39,035 nt of DNA from Actinomadura logoneensis (GCF_003428695.1 NZ_QURH01000177.1:1-39035); one strand, 5' to 3'. Positions 1 through 7,845 are shown, numbered from the stretch's first letter. Notes: generated from the letters alone by a model not told the origin. Made by a program: numbers and translations.

Positions 1-1485
1 GTCCCGGCGGGCCGGACCGCGCCCGCGCTGCTGCGCTCGGGCCGCGCCCGCGTCACCCACGGCGTCCAGGCCGGGGACGTGACCGCGCGCGAGGCCGTGG
101 TCTGGACGCGGTCGGACCGTCCGGCGCGGATGCTGGTCGAGGTGTCCCGGCGGCCGGACTTCCGCGGCGCGGAGCGGTTCCGCGGCCCGGTGCTCACCCC
201 CGACACCGACCTGACCGGCAAGACCTTCCTGCGCGGCCTCCCGGCGGGCGAGGAACTGCACTACCGCGTCGTCCTCGCGGACCTGGACCGGCACGGCGTG
301 ACGTCCGCGCCCGCCGTCGGACGCCTGCGCACCGCGCCCCGCCGCCGCTCCGACCTCTCGTTCGTGTGGTCGGGCGACCTGGCCGGGCAGGGCTGGGGCA
401 TCAACCCCGAAATGGGCGGCTACCGGATCTTCGACGCGATGTCCGCGGTGGACCCGGACTTCTTCCTGTGCAGCGGCGACCTGGTGTACTCCGACGGCCC
501 GATGGCGCCGACCGTCGCGCTTCCGGACGGCCGCACCTGGCGCAACCTGGTGACGCCCGAGAAGACCAAGGTCGCCGAGACGCTCGCCGAGTACCGCGGG
601 CAGTTCCGCTACAACCTGGAGGACACCGCGTTCCGCGCCTTCAACGCGCGCGTCCCGATGCTCTACCAGTGGGACGACCACGAGGTGCTGAACAACTGGT
701 ACCCGGGCGAGGTCATCGACCGTCCGGGGTACACCGAGAAGCGCGCGGACGTCCTGGCGGCCCGCGCCCGGCGCGCGATGTTCGAATACACGCCGACGAC
801 CGTCCGCGCGCAGGTCGGCGGCCGGATCTTCCGCAAGGTCTCCTACGGGCCGCTGCTGGACGTGTTCATGCTGGACATGCGGACGTACAAGAACCCGAAC
901 ACGCCCGGCACCGAGACGTCCGGCCCCGGCCTGCTCGGCGCGGAGCAGGTGGCATGGCTGAAGCGCGAGCTGCGCGCGTCCCGCGCGACCTGGAAGGTCA
1001 TCGCCAACGACCTGCCGCTCGGCCTGATCGTCCCGGACGGCACCGAGGGCAAGCCGAACATCGAGGGTGTGGCGCAGGGCGACAACGGCCGGCCGCTGGG
1101 ACGGGAGCGCGAGTTCGCGGAGGTGCTGAGCTACGCGAAGAAGCACCGCGTCCGGAACATGGTGTGGCTGACCGCCGACGTCCACTACACGGCCGCGCAC
1201 TACTACGACCCGGCGAAGGCCGCGTTCTCCGACTTCGACCCGTTCTGGGAGTTCGTGTCCGGGCCGCTGAACGCCGGCGCCTTCGGGCCGAACGCGCTGG
1301 ACTCGACGTTCGGCGCGACGCTGAAGTTCCAGCAGGCGCCGCCGCACGCGAACACGTCCCCGGCCGAGGGCTTCCAGTTCTTCGGCCAGGTCACCATCGA
1401 CGCCGCGTCCGAGACGCTGACCGTCACGCTGCGCGACCTCAACGGCAAGGCCCTCTTCACGAAGCCGCTGACGCCCGTCCGCTAG
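1..1485 (+). CDS. phoD: PhoD-like alkaline phosphatase (5' end outside window)
   Basis: Secreted phosphoesterase of the metallophosphatase type that releases phosphate from organic esters. The frame is open from base 1, and the residues before the first ATG (THGVQAGDVTAREAVVWTR) are the typical start of the PhoD N-terminal beta domain. The true start and any Tat signal therefore lie upstream of the window. Metal-binding motifs are visible in order: WSGDLAG, FFLCSGDLVYSD, YQWDDHEVLNNW and WLTADVHYTAAHYY. The C-terminus is complete and ends at a TAG. A strong inverted repeat lies 5 bases downstream and separates it from the convergent methyltransferase gene. The family call is firm. Substrate preference (monoester or diester) cannot be read from the sequence. 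Confidence 0.93.
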   Translation, partial: VPAGRTAPALLRSGRARVTHGVQAGDVTAREAVVWTRSDRPARMLVEVSRRPDFRGAERFRGPVLTPDTDLTGKTFLRGLPAGEELHYRVVLADLDRHGVTSAPAVGRLRTAPRRRSDLSFVWSGDLAGQGWGINPEMGGYRIFDAMSAVDPDFFLCSGDLVYSDGPMAPTVALPDGRTWRNLVTPEKTKVAETLAEYRGQFRYNLEDTAFRAFNARVPMLYQWDDHEVLNNWYPGEVIDRPGYTEKRADVLAARARRAMFEYTPTTVRAQVGGRIFRKVSYGPLLDVFMLDMRTYKNPNTPGTETSGPGLLGAEQVAWLKRELRASRATWKVIANDLPLGLIVPDGTEGKPNIEGVAQGDNGRPLGREREFAEVLSYAKKHRVRNMVWLTADVHYTAAHYYDPAKAAFSDFDPFWEFVSGPLNAGAFGPNALDSTFGATLKFQQAPPHANTSPAEGFQFFGQVTIDAASETLTVTLRDLNGKALFTKPLTPVR

Positions 1486-1489
1486 GTCT

Positions 1490-1538
1490 ATGACCCGTCC
1501 CCCGGACTGCGCTGCGTCCGCCCCGGGGGGCGGGTCAT
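1490..1538. terminator. Bidirectional hairpin between convergent genes
   Basis: Arms at 1490-1505 and 1523-1538 pair over 16 bases with one mismatch around a 17-base loop. It lies between the phoD stop and the methyltransferase stop, so it can serve both strands. There is no clear T-tract, which is usual in actinomycetes. Confidence 0.75.
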
Positions 1539-1541
1539 CGC

Positions 1542-2681
1542 TTATGCAGGGCCGATGCGACCGCGCCACGAGCCGCGCGCCAGGTGGATCGTGCCGCTGG
1601 CGGAGACCCAGGCTCGTGCGCCGTAGAGCGCGAGTTCGCCGTCGGTGAGCCAGCGGTGGCGGATGTCGTCCAGCGCGTCCCAGAGACGGCGGGGGCTGGC
1701 TTGGTGGACGAGCGGCGGCGCGTCCCCTATGGCCGTGGCCCGCGCCCACGAGCCGTCCGGGTGGGACATCCAGGCGGTTCGGCGGTCGCCGCTGTGCTCG
1801 AAGCGGTGAGTGATGCCGGGATGGTCGATTTCGAGCATCGAGCGCAGCTCCCAGGACTCGTCGACCTCGACGACCGGGTAGCGGCCGATGCTCTCGTCTG
1901 CGTCGTCCTCGTGGGGCTCGGTGGTCGGGGCAGGCGGGTAGTCGGGGCCGGAGCGGGTGGACATGAACCCGGCGCGGTCCCATTCGATGCGCCCCTTGGC
2001 GACCATCGGGGCCGCGTCATCGGTCTTGGTCGCTGTGAGGATCGCGTTGATGCCGGTCAGGGTCGTCACAAGCCGTCCGCCGGGCCGGAGCGCTTCGAGC
2101 CAGGAGGGCGGGATGGGCCGGACGGCGACAGTGGAGACGATGCGGTCATAGCTGCCGGGCAGCGGTTCGGTCGCGTCACCCGTGACAAGCCGGGCACGAA
2201 CGCCAAGACGGCCAAGGCGGTCGGCGGCGGCTTCGACCAGGTATGGATCGACGTCGATGGCGGTGAGAGTGTCGCCGCCGAGCGCGGCGGACAGGAGCGC
2301 GGTGCCGTAACCCGATCCCACGCCCACGTCCAGGACGTCGGCCCCCTGATACAGGTGGGCGTGCCGGTACATCGTCAGCAGGAGACCGGGCAGCGTGGAG
2401 GACGAGGTCGGACGTCCGGTCGTGGCGTCGTCGGGGGCGGCATGGTCGGCATGGCGAGGGCCGACCTTGGTGACCAGGGTTCGGTCGCTGTAGACCGTCC
2501 GGAGCCATGCGGAGGGGTCGTCCGAGCCGTCGCGCAGCGTCCAGCGGTCGTCGTCGTCCTCCCACCAGCGGGGGACGAGCAGATGGCGGGGAGTGGAGCA
2601 CAACGGCCCCCACCAGCGCGAACCCGGATGAGTGATGCGGGCGGCGAGGTCTTGGGCGTGCGTTTCCCAGGTGTGCGGCAT
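1542..2681 (-). CDS. PIMT-like (protein-L-isoaspartate methyltransferase family) methyltransferase, RiPP-associated type
   Basis: SAM-dependent O-methyltransferase of 379 aa related to protein-L-isoaspartate methyltransferase. SAM motif I is DVLDVGVGSGYG, followed by an acidic post-I segment (AIDVDP) and GSYDRIVSTVAV. Housekeeping PIMT is about 210-220 aa; here about 150 extra residues follow the catalytic domain. A similar C-terminal extension (WDAL...LYGARAWVSASGTIHLA) occurs in the second PIMT homologue of this window at 17010-18158. PIMT homologues with extensions act in RiPP pathways, where they methylate Asp and lead to aspartimide (known for lasso peptides, graspetides and imiditides). 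It is the last gene of a minus-strand operon, 11 bases after the radical SAM gene. Peptide modification is inferred from family and context; its substrate is unknown. Confidence 0.82.
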   Translation of the reverse strand: MPHTWETHAQDLAARITHPGSRWWGPLCSTPRHLLVPRWWEDDDDRWTLRDGSDDPSAWLRTVYSDRTLVTKVGPRHADHAAPDDATTGRPTSSSTLPGLLLTMYRHAHLYQGADVLDVGVGSGYGTALLSAALGGDTLTAIDVDPYLVEAAADRLGRLGVRARLVTGDATEPLPGSYDRIVSTVAVRPIPPSWLEALRPGGRLVTTLTGINAILTATKTDDAAPMVAKGRIEWDRAGFMSTRSGPDYPPAPTTEPHEDDADESIGRYPVVEVDESWELRSMLEIDHPGITHRFEHSGDRRTAWMSHPDGSWARATAIGDAPPLVHQASPRRLWDALDDIRHRWLTDGELALYGARAWVSASGTIHLARGSWRGRIGPA

Positions 2682-2692
2682 CGGTCGCCCCT

Positions 2693-3574
2693 TCAGTCGT
2701 CAGGGTTGCAGAAGGACGGGTCGCAGGACTGCTTTTCGGCGGGCGCGCAATCGTTGCTGTCGCCGTTCGGCTTGCACTCGACGGCGTCGGTGTTCCTGTG
2801 TGGCAACGTCGTGCGCAGCTCGCGCCACGCCTGCCCGGAGAGGACGTCGGCCAGGTCTCGTGCGCGAACGTTGCCCGCAGAGATGGTTCGGGCCATCGTG
2901 CACAGCCAGACCTCGCCGTCCGGTCCGATGGCGGCCCGTCCGTCTCCGCACCGTCCGCACAGTTCGCCGAGCGGACCGACACCCGCCTCGGCGGCCCGGC
3001 CAATCCGCCGAGTCCGGTCGACCGAGACGGTTGCGACACCCATATGCCGGAGTTGGGCGCGCGCTTGGTCGATGCGCTGCCCGTCCAGCACCCGAACGAT
3101 GCCGACCCGCAGCGGGACGCCCAGCTCTAGGGCGCGGTCGATGTTGGCGCGGGTCTGCCGCCAGGTCGGACGTCCGGTGATCGCGATGTGCTGCTGCTGG
3201 TCGTCGCTGTACCAGGACGTCGCGAGCCGCACGCCGTCCTGGGCGAGGACGCGCCACAGGTCGTCGCTGATGTGGACGAGGTTGGAGTACACCTCGACGC
3301 CGATCCCGGCCCCGACCGCGCGGTTGATCAGCGTGGCCAGCCCCGGATAGAGGGTCGGCTCACCACCGATGACACAAAGCTCACGGACGCCCAGGTCAGC
3401 GGCCTGGTCGATCACGCGATGCCAGTCGGCGGACGTCATCGTCCCGGCGAGCCGATGGGGGCCGGACGCGTTGTAGCAGTGACGGCAGGCCAGTTGGCAG
3501 CGGCGCGTGAGCTCCAACCACAGCCGCTCCCATTCGCTTCGGGACGTGGCCGGCGAGATGGCGGGGACGGTCAT
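2693..3574 (-). CDS. Radical SAM/SPASM-like protein with Cys-rich tail
   Basis: Radical SAM enzyme of 293 aa. The cluster-binding motif CX3CX2C is C26, C30, C33 (TRRCQLACRHCYNASGP), followed by the GGEP motif (VIGGEPTLYP). The C-terminal part resembles a SPASM auxiliary-cluster domain: CGRCGDGRAAIGPDGEVWLC, then a GN motif. It ends in an unusual tail with four more cysteines spaced C-x8-C-x7-C-x4-C and proline-rich (ECKPNGDSNDCAPAEK, then SCDPSFCNPDD). SPASM proteins commonly modify ribosomal peptides. Its ATG follows the upstream TGA directly, and the PIMT-like gene comes 11 bases later, so the two are probably co-translated. The reaction (for example C-C, thioether or epimerisation chemistry) cannot be predicted. 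Confidence 0.85.
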   Translation of the reverse strand: MTVPAISPATSRSEWERLWLELTRRCQLACRHCYNASGPHRLAGTMTSADWHRVIDQAADLGVRELCVIGGEPTLYPGLATLINRAVGAGIGVEVYSNLVHISDDLWRVLAQDGVRLATSWYSDDQQQHIAITGRPTWRQTRANIDRALELGVPLRVGIVRVLDGQRIDQARAQLRHMGVATVSVDRTRRIGRAAEAGVGPLGELCGRCGDGRAAIGPDGEVWLCTMARTISAGNVRARDLADVLSGQAWRELRTTLPHRNTDAVECKPNGDSNDCAPAEKQSCDPSFCNPDD

Positions 3575-3889
3575 TCACGCTCCTCTGGCATCGAGTCGGA
3601 CGGCGAACGCGCCTTTGAGCGCGGTGATCGCCTCGTATGGATGGTCGATCTCGGCGAGCGGAGCGCCGTCGAGGAACCACCACCAGCGGTCCCCGTCGTC
3701 CTGACGGCGCACGCAGGTGATCAGCCCCTCGGCGAGGATGTCCGCAGGCTCATCGAGCGGATCGGTCTTGGGGGGACGGACCATGACGCGCAAGCCGCCG
3801 TCACTCAACTCGGTGGTGAATCGGTGCACCGAGAGCAGCGGTTGCAGCGATACCAGCGCGCGCCGGGCCGAACCATCGAAGTCGCTCAC
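3575..3889 (-). CDS. Hypothetical protein in radical SAM operon
   Basis: A protein of about 104 aa with no family I recognise. It starts at a GTG that overlaps the stop of the preceding gene (GTGA, 3886-3889); a second GTG lies one codon upstream. Visible features are ARRALVSLQPLLSVHRF near the start, an arginine/proline segment (VRPPKTDP), and ITCVRRQDDGDRWWWFLDG with three consecutive tryptophans. There is no signal peptide or membrane segment. Size and tight coupling suggest an accessory or binding role in the radical SAM pathway, possibly an RRE-like recognition protein. That is a guess; no RRE signature was seen. Confidence 0.7.
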   Translation of the reverse strand: MSDFDGSARRALVSLQPLLSVHRFTTELSDGGLRVMVRPPKTDPLDEPADILAEGLITCVRRQDDGDRWWWFLDGAPLAEIDHPYEAITALKGAFAVRLDARGA

Positions 3890-4245
3890 CACGGCTTCCT
3901 TCCGAGCCGGGGCCGAGGGCGGGCCTGCGGCTCGTCGGACGGGACGGGCCAACCGGCCTCAGCGACGAGCGGTCCCAGGACGTCGTGCACGGCAGCGAGC
4001 ACCTGCGGCAGCTGGAAACGGGTGCCGAGATAACGGCCGGAGGAGTCGCAGAACCAGGCGACCTCATCGTCCCCGCAAAGCAGCGGTTCGACGTGCACCG
4101 AAAGACCGGTCCGCTCCAAGGCGGGATGCGTCACCCGCACCAACGGTGGGGACAGCTCGTACCGAGGGGTGACCGTCCACCCGGCCGCGGTGAGTAGTTC
4201 GGCGAGCTCATTCAGGTAGCGCTCGCGGGAGGGCGTCCGAGTCAT
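3886..4245 (-). CDS. Hypothetical protein in radical SAM operon
   Basis: A 119-aa soluble protein starting MTRTPSRERYLNELAELLT. Its ATG overlaps the stop of the upstream gene (ATGA, 4242-4245), and its own TGA overlaps the next GTG, so it is translationally coupled on both sides. A longer reading frame to 4521 exists but overlaps the upstream gene and reads as low-complexity sequence, so the short start is preferred. Segments such as TAAGWTVTPRYELSPPLVRVTHP and EVAWFCDSSGRYLGTRFQ suggest a small mixed alpha/beta fold. I do not recognise the family. It resembles small proteins often found beside actinobacterial HTH/TPR regulators. Confidence 0.72.
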   Translation of the reverse strand: MTRTPSRERYLNELAELLTAAGWTVTPRYELSPPLVRVTHPALERTGLSVHVEPLLCGDDEVAWFCDSSGRYLGTRFQLPQVLAAVHDVLGPLVAEAGWPVPSDEPQARPRPRLGRKPW

Positions 4246-4706
4246 CCGCACAGAACGCTCACCACATCCCACGCCACGACCGCGCCGACAAGAACCGCAG
4301 TGGCCCCAACCAGCACCAACGCCCGAGCCCGCTGCCGAACAGGCTGCTGCGCGGGACGCCCATCGAGGCGCCGCGCCTCCCTGAAGCCGGCCATCACCGT
4401 CGGCGGAGGGGCCAAGGGCACGTCCGCCGCCAGACGCCGGGCCGTCACGGTGACGAGCGGAGGGGGCGGAGCGTCCTCCTGGATCGGACGGACGGTCATC
4501 GGCGGCCGACGCGGCGGCCACGGCGGCTGAACGACGTGCCGGATGCGGTCAGCGAGCTCCCGAGCCGTCGGGGCCTCGACCAGGCGGTCACCGAGCAGCG
4601 CCCACCACGTCCCGGTGAACTCCCCACGCCATGTCGGCACCCCAGGGAACTGCCGGTGCAGCGCAGCAAGCAGAAGATCCGGATCGATCTCCACAACGAG
4701 ACTCAT
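4242..4706 (-). CDS. Small protein with C-terminal membrane segment, radical SAM operon
   Basis: A 154-aa protein. The first 60 residues form a small domain (LLLAALHRQFPGVPTWRGEF, then TGTWWALLGDRLVEAPTARE). A proline-rich linker follows (PPWPPRRPP, APPPPLV). One hydrophobic segment near the C-terminus (ALVLVGATAVLVGAVVAW) could anchor it in the membrane with its N-terminal domain in the cytoplasm. The start overlaps the stop of the upstream 62-codon ORF (ATGA at 4703-4706). Its function is unknown; it may hold the modification complex at the membrane or assist export. Confidence 0.72.
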   Translation of the reverse strand: MSLVVEIDPDLLLAALHRQFPGVPTWRGEFTGTWWALLGDRLVEAPTARELADRIRHVVQPPWPPRRPPMTVRPIQEDAPPPPLVTVTARRLAADVPLAPPPTVMAGFREARRLDGRPAQQPVRQRARALVLVGATAVLVGAVVAWDVVSVLCG

Positions 4707-4891
4707 GACACGACCGCCCAGACAGCCCGCGCGATCAGCCTCGGGCCCAGCAGGGCGCCCATCTTCGAGCTGGAGGGCGCGGCGAAATACCGGGCCGAAC
4801 CGGCAGAGAACTCCCTACTCAGGAGATCCACTTCTGCACACGGCTGATCAATCAGCCCATAAACGTCCGGATTACCCCTAGAATCTGCCAC
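4703..4891 (-). CDS. Small ORF (62 aa) heading the radical SAM operon; candidate precursor or leader peptide
   Basis: A GTG start at 4891 preceded by a strong Shine-Dalgarno AGGAGG, with the stop overlapping the ATG of the next gene. The protein begins MADSRGNPDVYGLIDQPC and ends with a hydrophobic/basic stretch (GALLGPRLIARAVWAVVS). It contains one cysteine. An in-frame ATG at 4930 is possible but lacks a good ribosome site. The first-gene position, size and translational coupling fit either a substrate peptide for the radical SAM/PIMT enzymes or a regulatory leader ORF. It matches no precursor family I know. Confidence 0.55.
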   Translation of the reverse strand: MADSRGNPDVYGLIDQPCAEVDLLSREFSAGSARYFAAPSSSKMGALLGPRLIARAVWAVVS

Positions 4892-4894
4892 GGG

Positions 4895-4958
4895 TCGGAC
4901 CTCCTGTGTCCGATCAAGGCCCCGGAACACCCCGCTGTTCCCGCAGCGGGCCGGGGCC
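4895..4958 (-). promoter_or_regulatory. 5'-UTR stem-loops, one presenting the ribosome site in its loop
   Basis: Read on the minus strand just before the GTG at 4891, TCGGAC and GTCCGA (4908-4913 and 4895-4900) form a 6-bp stem whose 7-base loop, ACAGGAG, carries the Shine-Dalgarno. Further upstream, 4918-4924 and 4952-4958 pair (7 bp of CCGGGGC type) around an inner CCCGCT/AGCGGG stem. The two stems together could control translation or termination of the operon. Confidence 0.45.
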
Positions 4959-5275
4959 GCTCCTTTTCCACGTCGGAGCGCTGGCCACTGGACGTGATGC
5001 CAGGGGACGGCGCATCAGCGCGAGCCACAGCCAGTTGGAGGACGCAGCCGAGGAACTAGCCCTCGTCTACAGCCGACTGCCCTGGCCGGGTCGCACGGGC
5101 GCGCATTCCCTCCTTCGAATTCCACGTGCCTGACCACCCGAGGAAATCTCCGTGATTAATTCGCACCCGCTCCTCCAGTGAAGCCCCGCACAGGAGACAG
5201 CGGAACGGGGAGAATGGGGGCTATCAGGGGTGGAGGCACCCGCCTCTTCCCACCCGGCGAGAGGTGCATCGCAAC
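4959..5275. other. Divergent intergenic region
   Basis: Presumed promoter region for the minus-strand radical SAM operon and the plus-strand HTH regulator. It contains a less GC-rich patch near 5145-5165. I see no convincing gene; short open frames here lack ribosome sites. Confidence 0.4.
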
Positions 5276-6529
5276 ATGTCCGCCGAAAAGCGAGCTTTGG
5301 GCGCACGACTGCGCGCCGCCAGGGAAGCCCCGCCATTCTGGTCACGACCCGAGATGGCACGACGACTCCGAGCCGCCGCCGACCCACGCGACCTACCTGG
5401 TCTGCCGCATGTTCCGGCCCTCTCGCACATGATCAAAGAATGGGAGGCCGGAAAGCATGTCCCGGGCGCCCGCTACCGGCGTCTGTACGCCGATGCGACC
5501 GGCCAAGCCGAGGACACGCTGTTCGGTGGCCCGCTCGGAACGCCGCCCACCCCGCGGGCCTACGAGTTGCCCGGGATCGCTCCACTTGCCGGGGAAGAAC
5601 TAAGGGCGCGGCTTGCCGAGGTCTCCGGACGGCGCATCGGAGCCGGAATCGTCGCCGACCTCGCCGCGCGCGTCCACGGCCTCCGACTCGCCGACGACGT
5701 ACTCGCCGGGCGGGATCTCCTCGTTCCTGCGGTGCGCGAGTTGGAGAACGCTCAGCGCATCTACCGTCACTCGAGCCACGACGAACGAACTGGTCGAGCC
5801 CTCCTCACACTCATCGGCGAGCATGCCCAGATCGCTGGATGGATCGCCAGCGACGCCGGCCAACATGTCCGCGCCGAGGCCATCTACCGGCTCGGGATCG
5901 ACGCCGCCCGCGCGGCCGGTGACCACACGCTGGAGAGCAACCTCCTGGGGTCGCTCGCCTACCAGGTCGCCAACGTCGGCGACCCCACCGAGAGTGTCAA
6001 ACTCGCCCATGCGTCCCGAGACGCGCTGGCCCCAGACGCTCCGGCACGCGCCCGCGCGCTTGTGTGGGACCGAATCGCATGGACGACCGCACGGACCCAG
6101 GACGCTCCCGCCACCATCAAAGCCCTCGCTGAGGCCAGCGCAGCCCTTGCGGAGGCTGGGCATGCTGAGGACGATCCCGGCTACCTCTACTGGGTAGATG
6201 CAGGCGAGCTGCAGATCATGGAAGCGCGCGCTTTCACGGAACTGCATCGCCCGCTGCGCGCCGTCCCTCTACTGGCGGAAGTCCTCGGCAGGTATGACGC
6301 GACCCATGCGCGCGAACTAGCGCTGTACCTGTCGTGGCTAGCGGTCGCACTGGCGGACGCCAACGAGCCAGAGGAGGCAGCAACCGTCGCCAGCAGGATG
6401 CTGGCACTGTCAGCCGACGTCGCCAGCGACCGAACCGCAGTGCGCACCCAAGTCGTCCTACAGCACCTTCGGCCGTTCGAGTCATCCCCGCCGGTCGCGG
6501 AGCTTCTGCGCTCTGCGCCAGAGCCATGA
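5276..6529 (+). CDS. HTH (XRE-like) transcriptional regulator with TPR-like C-terminus
   Basis: A protein of about 417 aa. Residues 1-80 form a helix-turn-helix region (ALGARLRAAREA, EMARRLRAAA, SHMIKEWEAGKHVPGARYRR) like those of large actinobacterial XRE-type regulators. The rest is helical with TPR-like repeats (AEAIYRLGIDAARAAGDHTL, LLGSLAYQVANVGDPTESVK). Proteins of this build usually sense a ligand or peptide through the C-terminal repeats. The ATG at 5276 has GAGAGG 11 bases upstream; a GTG at 5264 overlaps that site. It is divergent from the radical SAM operon and is its most likely local regulator, which is inferred from position. A regulator of similar design at 12162 sits beside the cyclase locus. 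Confidence 0.85.
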   Translation: MSAEKRALGARLRAAREAPPFWSRPEMARRLRAAADPRDLPGLPHVPALSHMIKEWEAGKHVPGARYRRLYADATGQAEDTLFGGPLGTPPTPRAYELPGIAPLAGEELRARLAEVSGRRIGAGIVADLAARVHGLRLADDVLAGRDLLVPAVRELENAQRIYRHSSHDERTGRALLTLIGEHAQIAGWIASDAGQHVRAEAIYRLGIDAARAAGDHTLESNLLGSLAYQVANVGDPTESVKLAHASRDALAPDAPARARALVWDRIAWTTARTQDAPATIKALAEASAALAEAGHAEDDPGYLYWVDAGELQIMEARAFTELHRPLRAVPLLAEVLGRYDATHARELALYLSWLAVALADANEPEEAATVASRMLALSADVASDRTAVRTQVVLQHLRPFESSPPVAELLRSAPEP

Positions 6530-6654
6530 GCGCAGGTGTATGTAGGCGCAGCGCTCGCTCACGCGCTGACGCGTGATCCCGAACGCACCAAACGCATCCA
6601 CCTCTTCCAGAGCGTGTCACCGGAGCACAAGGCCATCAGCACCTCGGAGGGACC

Positions 6655-7290
6655 TTGAGTCCGCTGCCGGAACGGATGACTGATCACTGGTGGTGGCGTC
6701 CGGGCGTTCGCCCCGGTCGTCGGCTGCTGGTCTGGCACATCCTCCTAGAAGACAAGCCCGACGCCCGCGCGCTGGTGGCCCAGTGCCAGGGCCGGCTCGC
6801 GAACATCCACGGGCTTGACCTGGTGCCTGAGACATGGCTGCACATGACTACACAGATCGTGGGGTTCGCCGACGAGATCCCCGAGCTTGAGGTGACCGCA
6901 ATGATCGCCGCAGCCGAAGCTCACCTGAAGGGAGTTTTTCCGATCAGTGTGGAGCTCGGCCGACTGTGGTTCCACAGCGAGGCCGTGATGCTTGGCGTCC
7001 GGCCAGGCCGCGCTTTCGATCCCGTGCGACGAGCGATACGCGCTGCGGTCGCTGGGGCGATCACCAACCATCAGCTCGCTGATGAGCCGGAATGGACGCC
7101 GCACGTCTCAGTCGCTTACAGCAACTCGTCCGGTCCGGCCGCGCCCGTCCTCCGCGCCTTGGCCGAGCCACCTCCCCAGTGTCCGTTCACCGTTCGCTCG
7201 ATCAACCTGGTCAGTCAGGAGCGAACCGGCCATCTGTACCACTGGACCCCGCTGGCCGAGATCCTCCTGAGCTCGCAGCGTCGCCCCTGA
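6655..7290 (+). CDS. 2H phosphoesterase / 2'-5' RNA ligase family protein
   Basis: A 211-aa protein with the two hallmark motifs of the 2H phosphoesterase superfamily: HMTTQIVG near residue 63 and HVSVAYS near residue 151. In each, the His and Thr/Ser form half of the active site. Such enzymes open 2',3'-cyclic phosphates or act on 2'-5' linkages in RNA or nucleotides. The start is taken at TTG 6655 with CGGAGGG a few bases upstream; an ATG at 6676 is the alternative. It follows the HTH regulator by about 125 bases. The true substrate is unknown. It may be a stand-alone RNA-repair or nucleotide-signal enzyme. Confidence 0.82.
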   Translation: MSPLPERMTDHWWWRPGVRPGRRLLVWHILLEDKPDARALVAQCQGRLANIHGLDLVPETWLHMTTQIVGFADEIPELEVTAMIAAAEAHLKGVFPISVELGRLWFHSEAVMLGVRPGRAFDPVRRAIRAAVAGAITNHQLADEPEWTPHVSVAYSNSSGPAAPVLRALAEPPPQCPFTVRSINLVSQERTGHLYHWTPLAEILLSSQRRP

Positions 7291-7493
7291 CCTGCCCCGA
7301 TGGGACGAGTTCGGTGGGACGACCGACTCCGGCGCGGCCTCTTGGCTTTCAGCGGTAGTCGAGACGTGCAGGACACCCTCATGAGCGCGACTTACGTCGT
7401 CAGCTCCGACGGCGAAGACGCAACCCTTCCACTGACGTGCATGTGTCAGCAGCCATGAGGCCCTCCCGTCCCTTCTCATAGGACCTGCGCACC

Positions 7494-7718
7494 CTGCCGC
7501 AAATCCTCGGGACGATGGGGACAACGATCCCACCCGCAGCAGCTCCGGAGGCACCGGTTGCGAACCCTCGTAGGGGCGATGAGGACCGGGCGGGGGCATG
7601 TACCCCGGGGGCGAGCCGATGCGGTTGCGAACCCTCGTAGGGGCGATGAGAACGAGGAGACCTTCCCGCTCGCGTTCCGCGACGCCAGGTTGCGAACCCT
7701 CGTAGGGGCGATGAGAAC
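7494..7718 (-). CRISPR. CRISPR mini-array 1 (3 clear repeats plus 1 degenerate)
   Basis: Repeats of 30 bp at 7557-7586, 7624-7653 and 7689-7718 begin GTTGCGAACCCTCG and end GATGAGGAC or GATGAGAAC on the plus strand, with a short palindrome CCCT-CGT-AGGG. Spacers are 37 bp (7587-7623) and 35 bp (7654-7688). A decayed repeat lies at about 7494-7522, and 34 bp separate it from the next repeat, as expected for a third spacer. The decay is at the low-coordinate end and the shared leader is at the high-coordinate end, so transcription is probably on the minus strand. No cas gene is in the window. The repeat resembles type I-B or III repeats; subtype is uncertain. Confidence 0.88.
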
Positions 7719-7845
7719 CCCAGGGTAAAGCCGCAGCTGCACGGACGGAAGGAACCTCCGGCAGAGGCGGATTCTTCAGCAAGCCGGCGGTAGTGCTGTG
7801 GAGCCCGGCGTGTCGCTGAAATCCTGGAGGTCAACCTCGGGTCTC
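7719..7845 (-). promoter_or_regulatory. CRISPR leader, copy 1
   Basis: This sequence directly follows the last repeat, begins CCCAGGGTAAAGCCGCAG, and runs about 110-120 bases to GTGTCGCTGAAATCC. It closely matches the flanks of the other two arrays (14091 and 14932). Conservation only on this side of all three arrays, opposite the decayed repeats, marks it as the leader. Confidence 0.75.

Noticed and set aside
4906..5133. Plus-strand 75-aa ORF divergent from the radical SAM operon
   Set aside because: It lies over the paired 5'-UTR stems, has no ribosome site, and its start is low-complexity.
7400..7834. Minus-strand ORF through array 1; similar ORFs at 13892-14410 and 14800-15100 share a stretch like ISATRR..QHYRRL and SSPLRGFAT
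   Set aside because: The shared protein stretch is the translation of the common CRISPR leader and repeat. The repeats supply identical residues, and there is no ribosome site or composition of a real gene.
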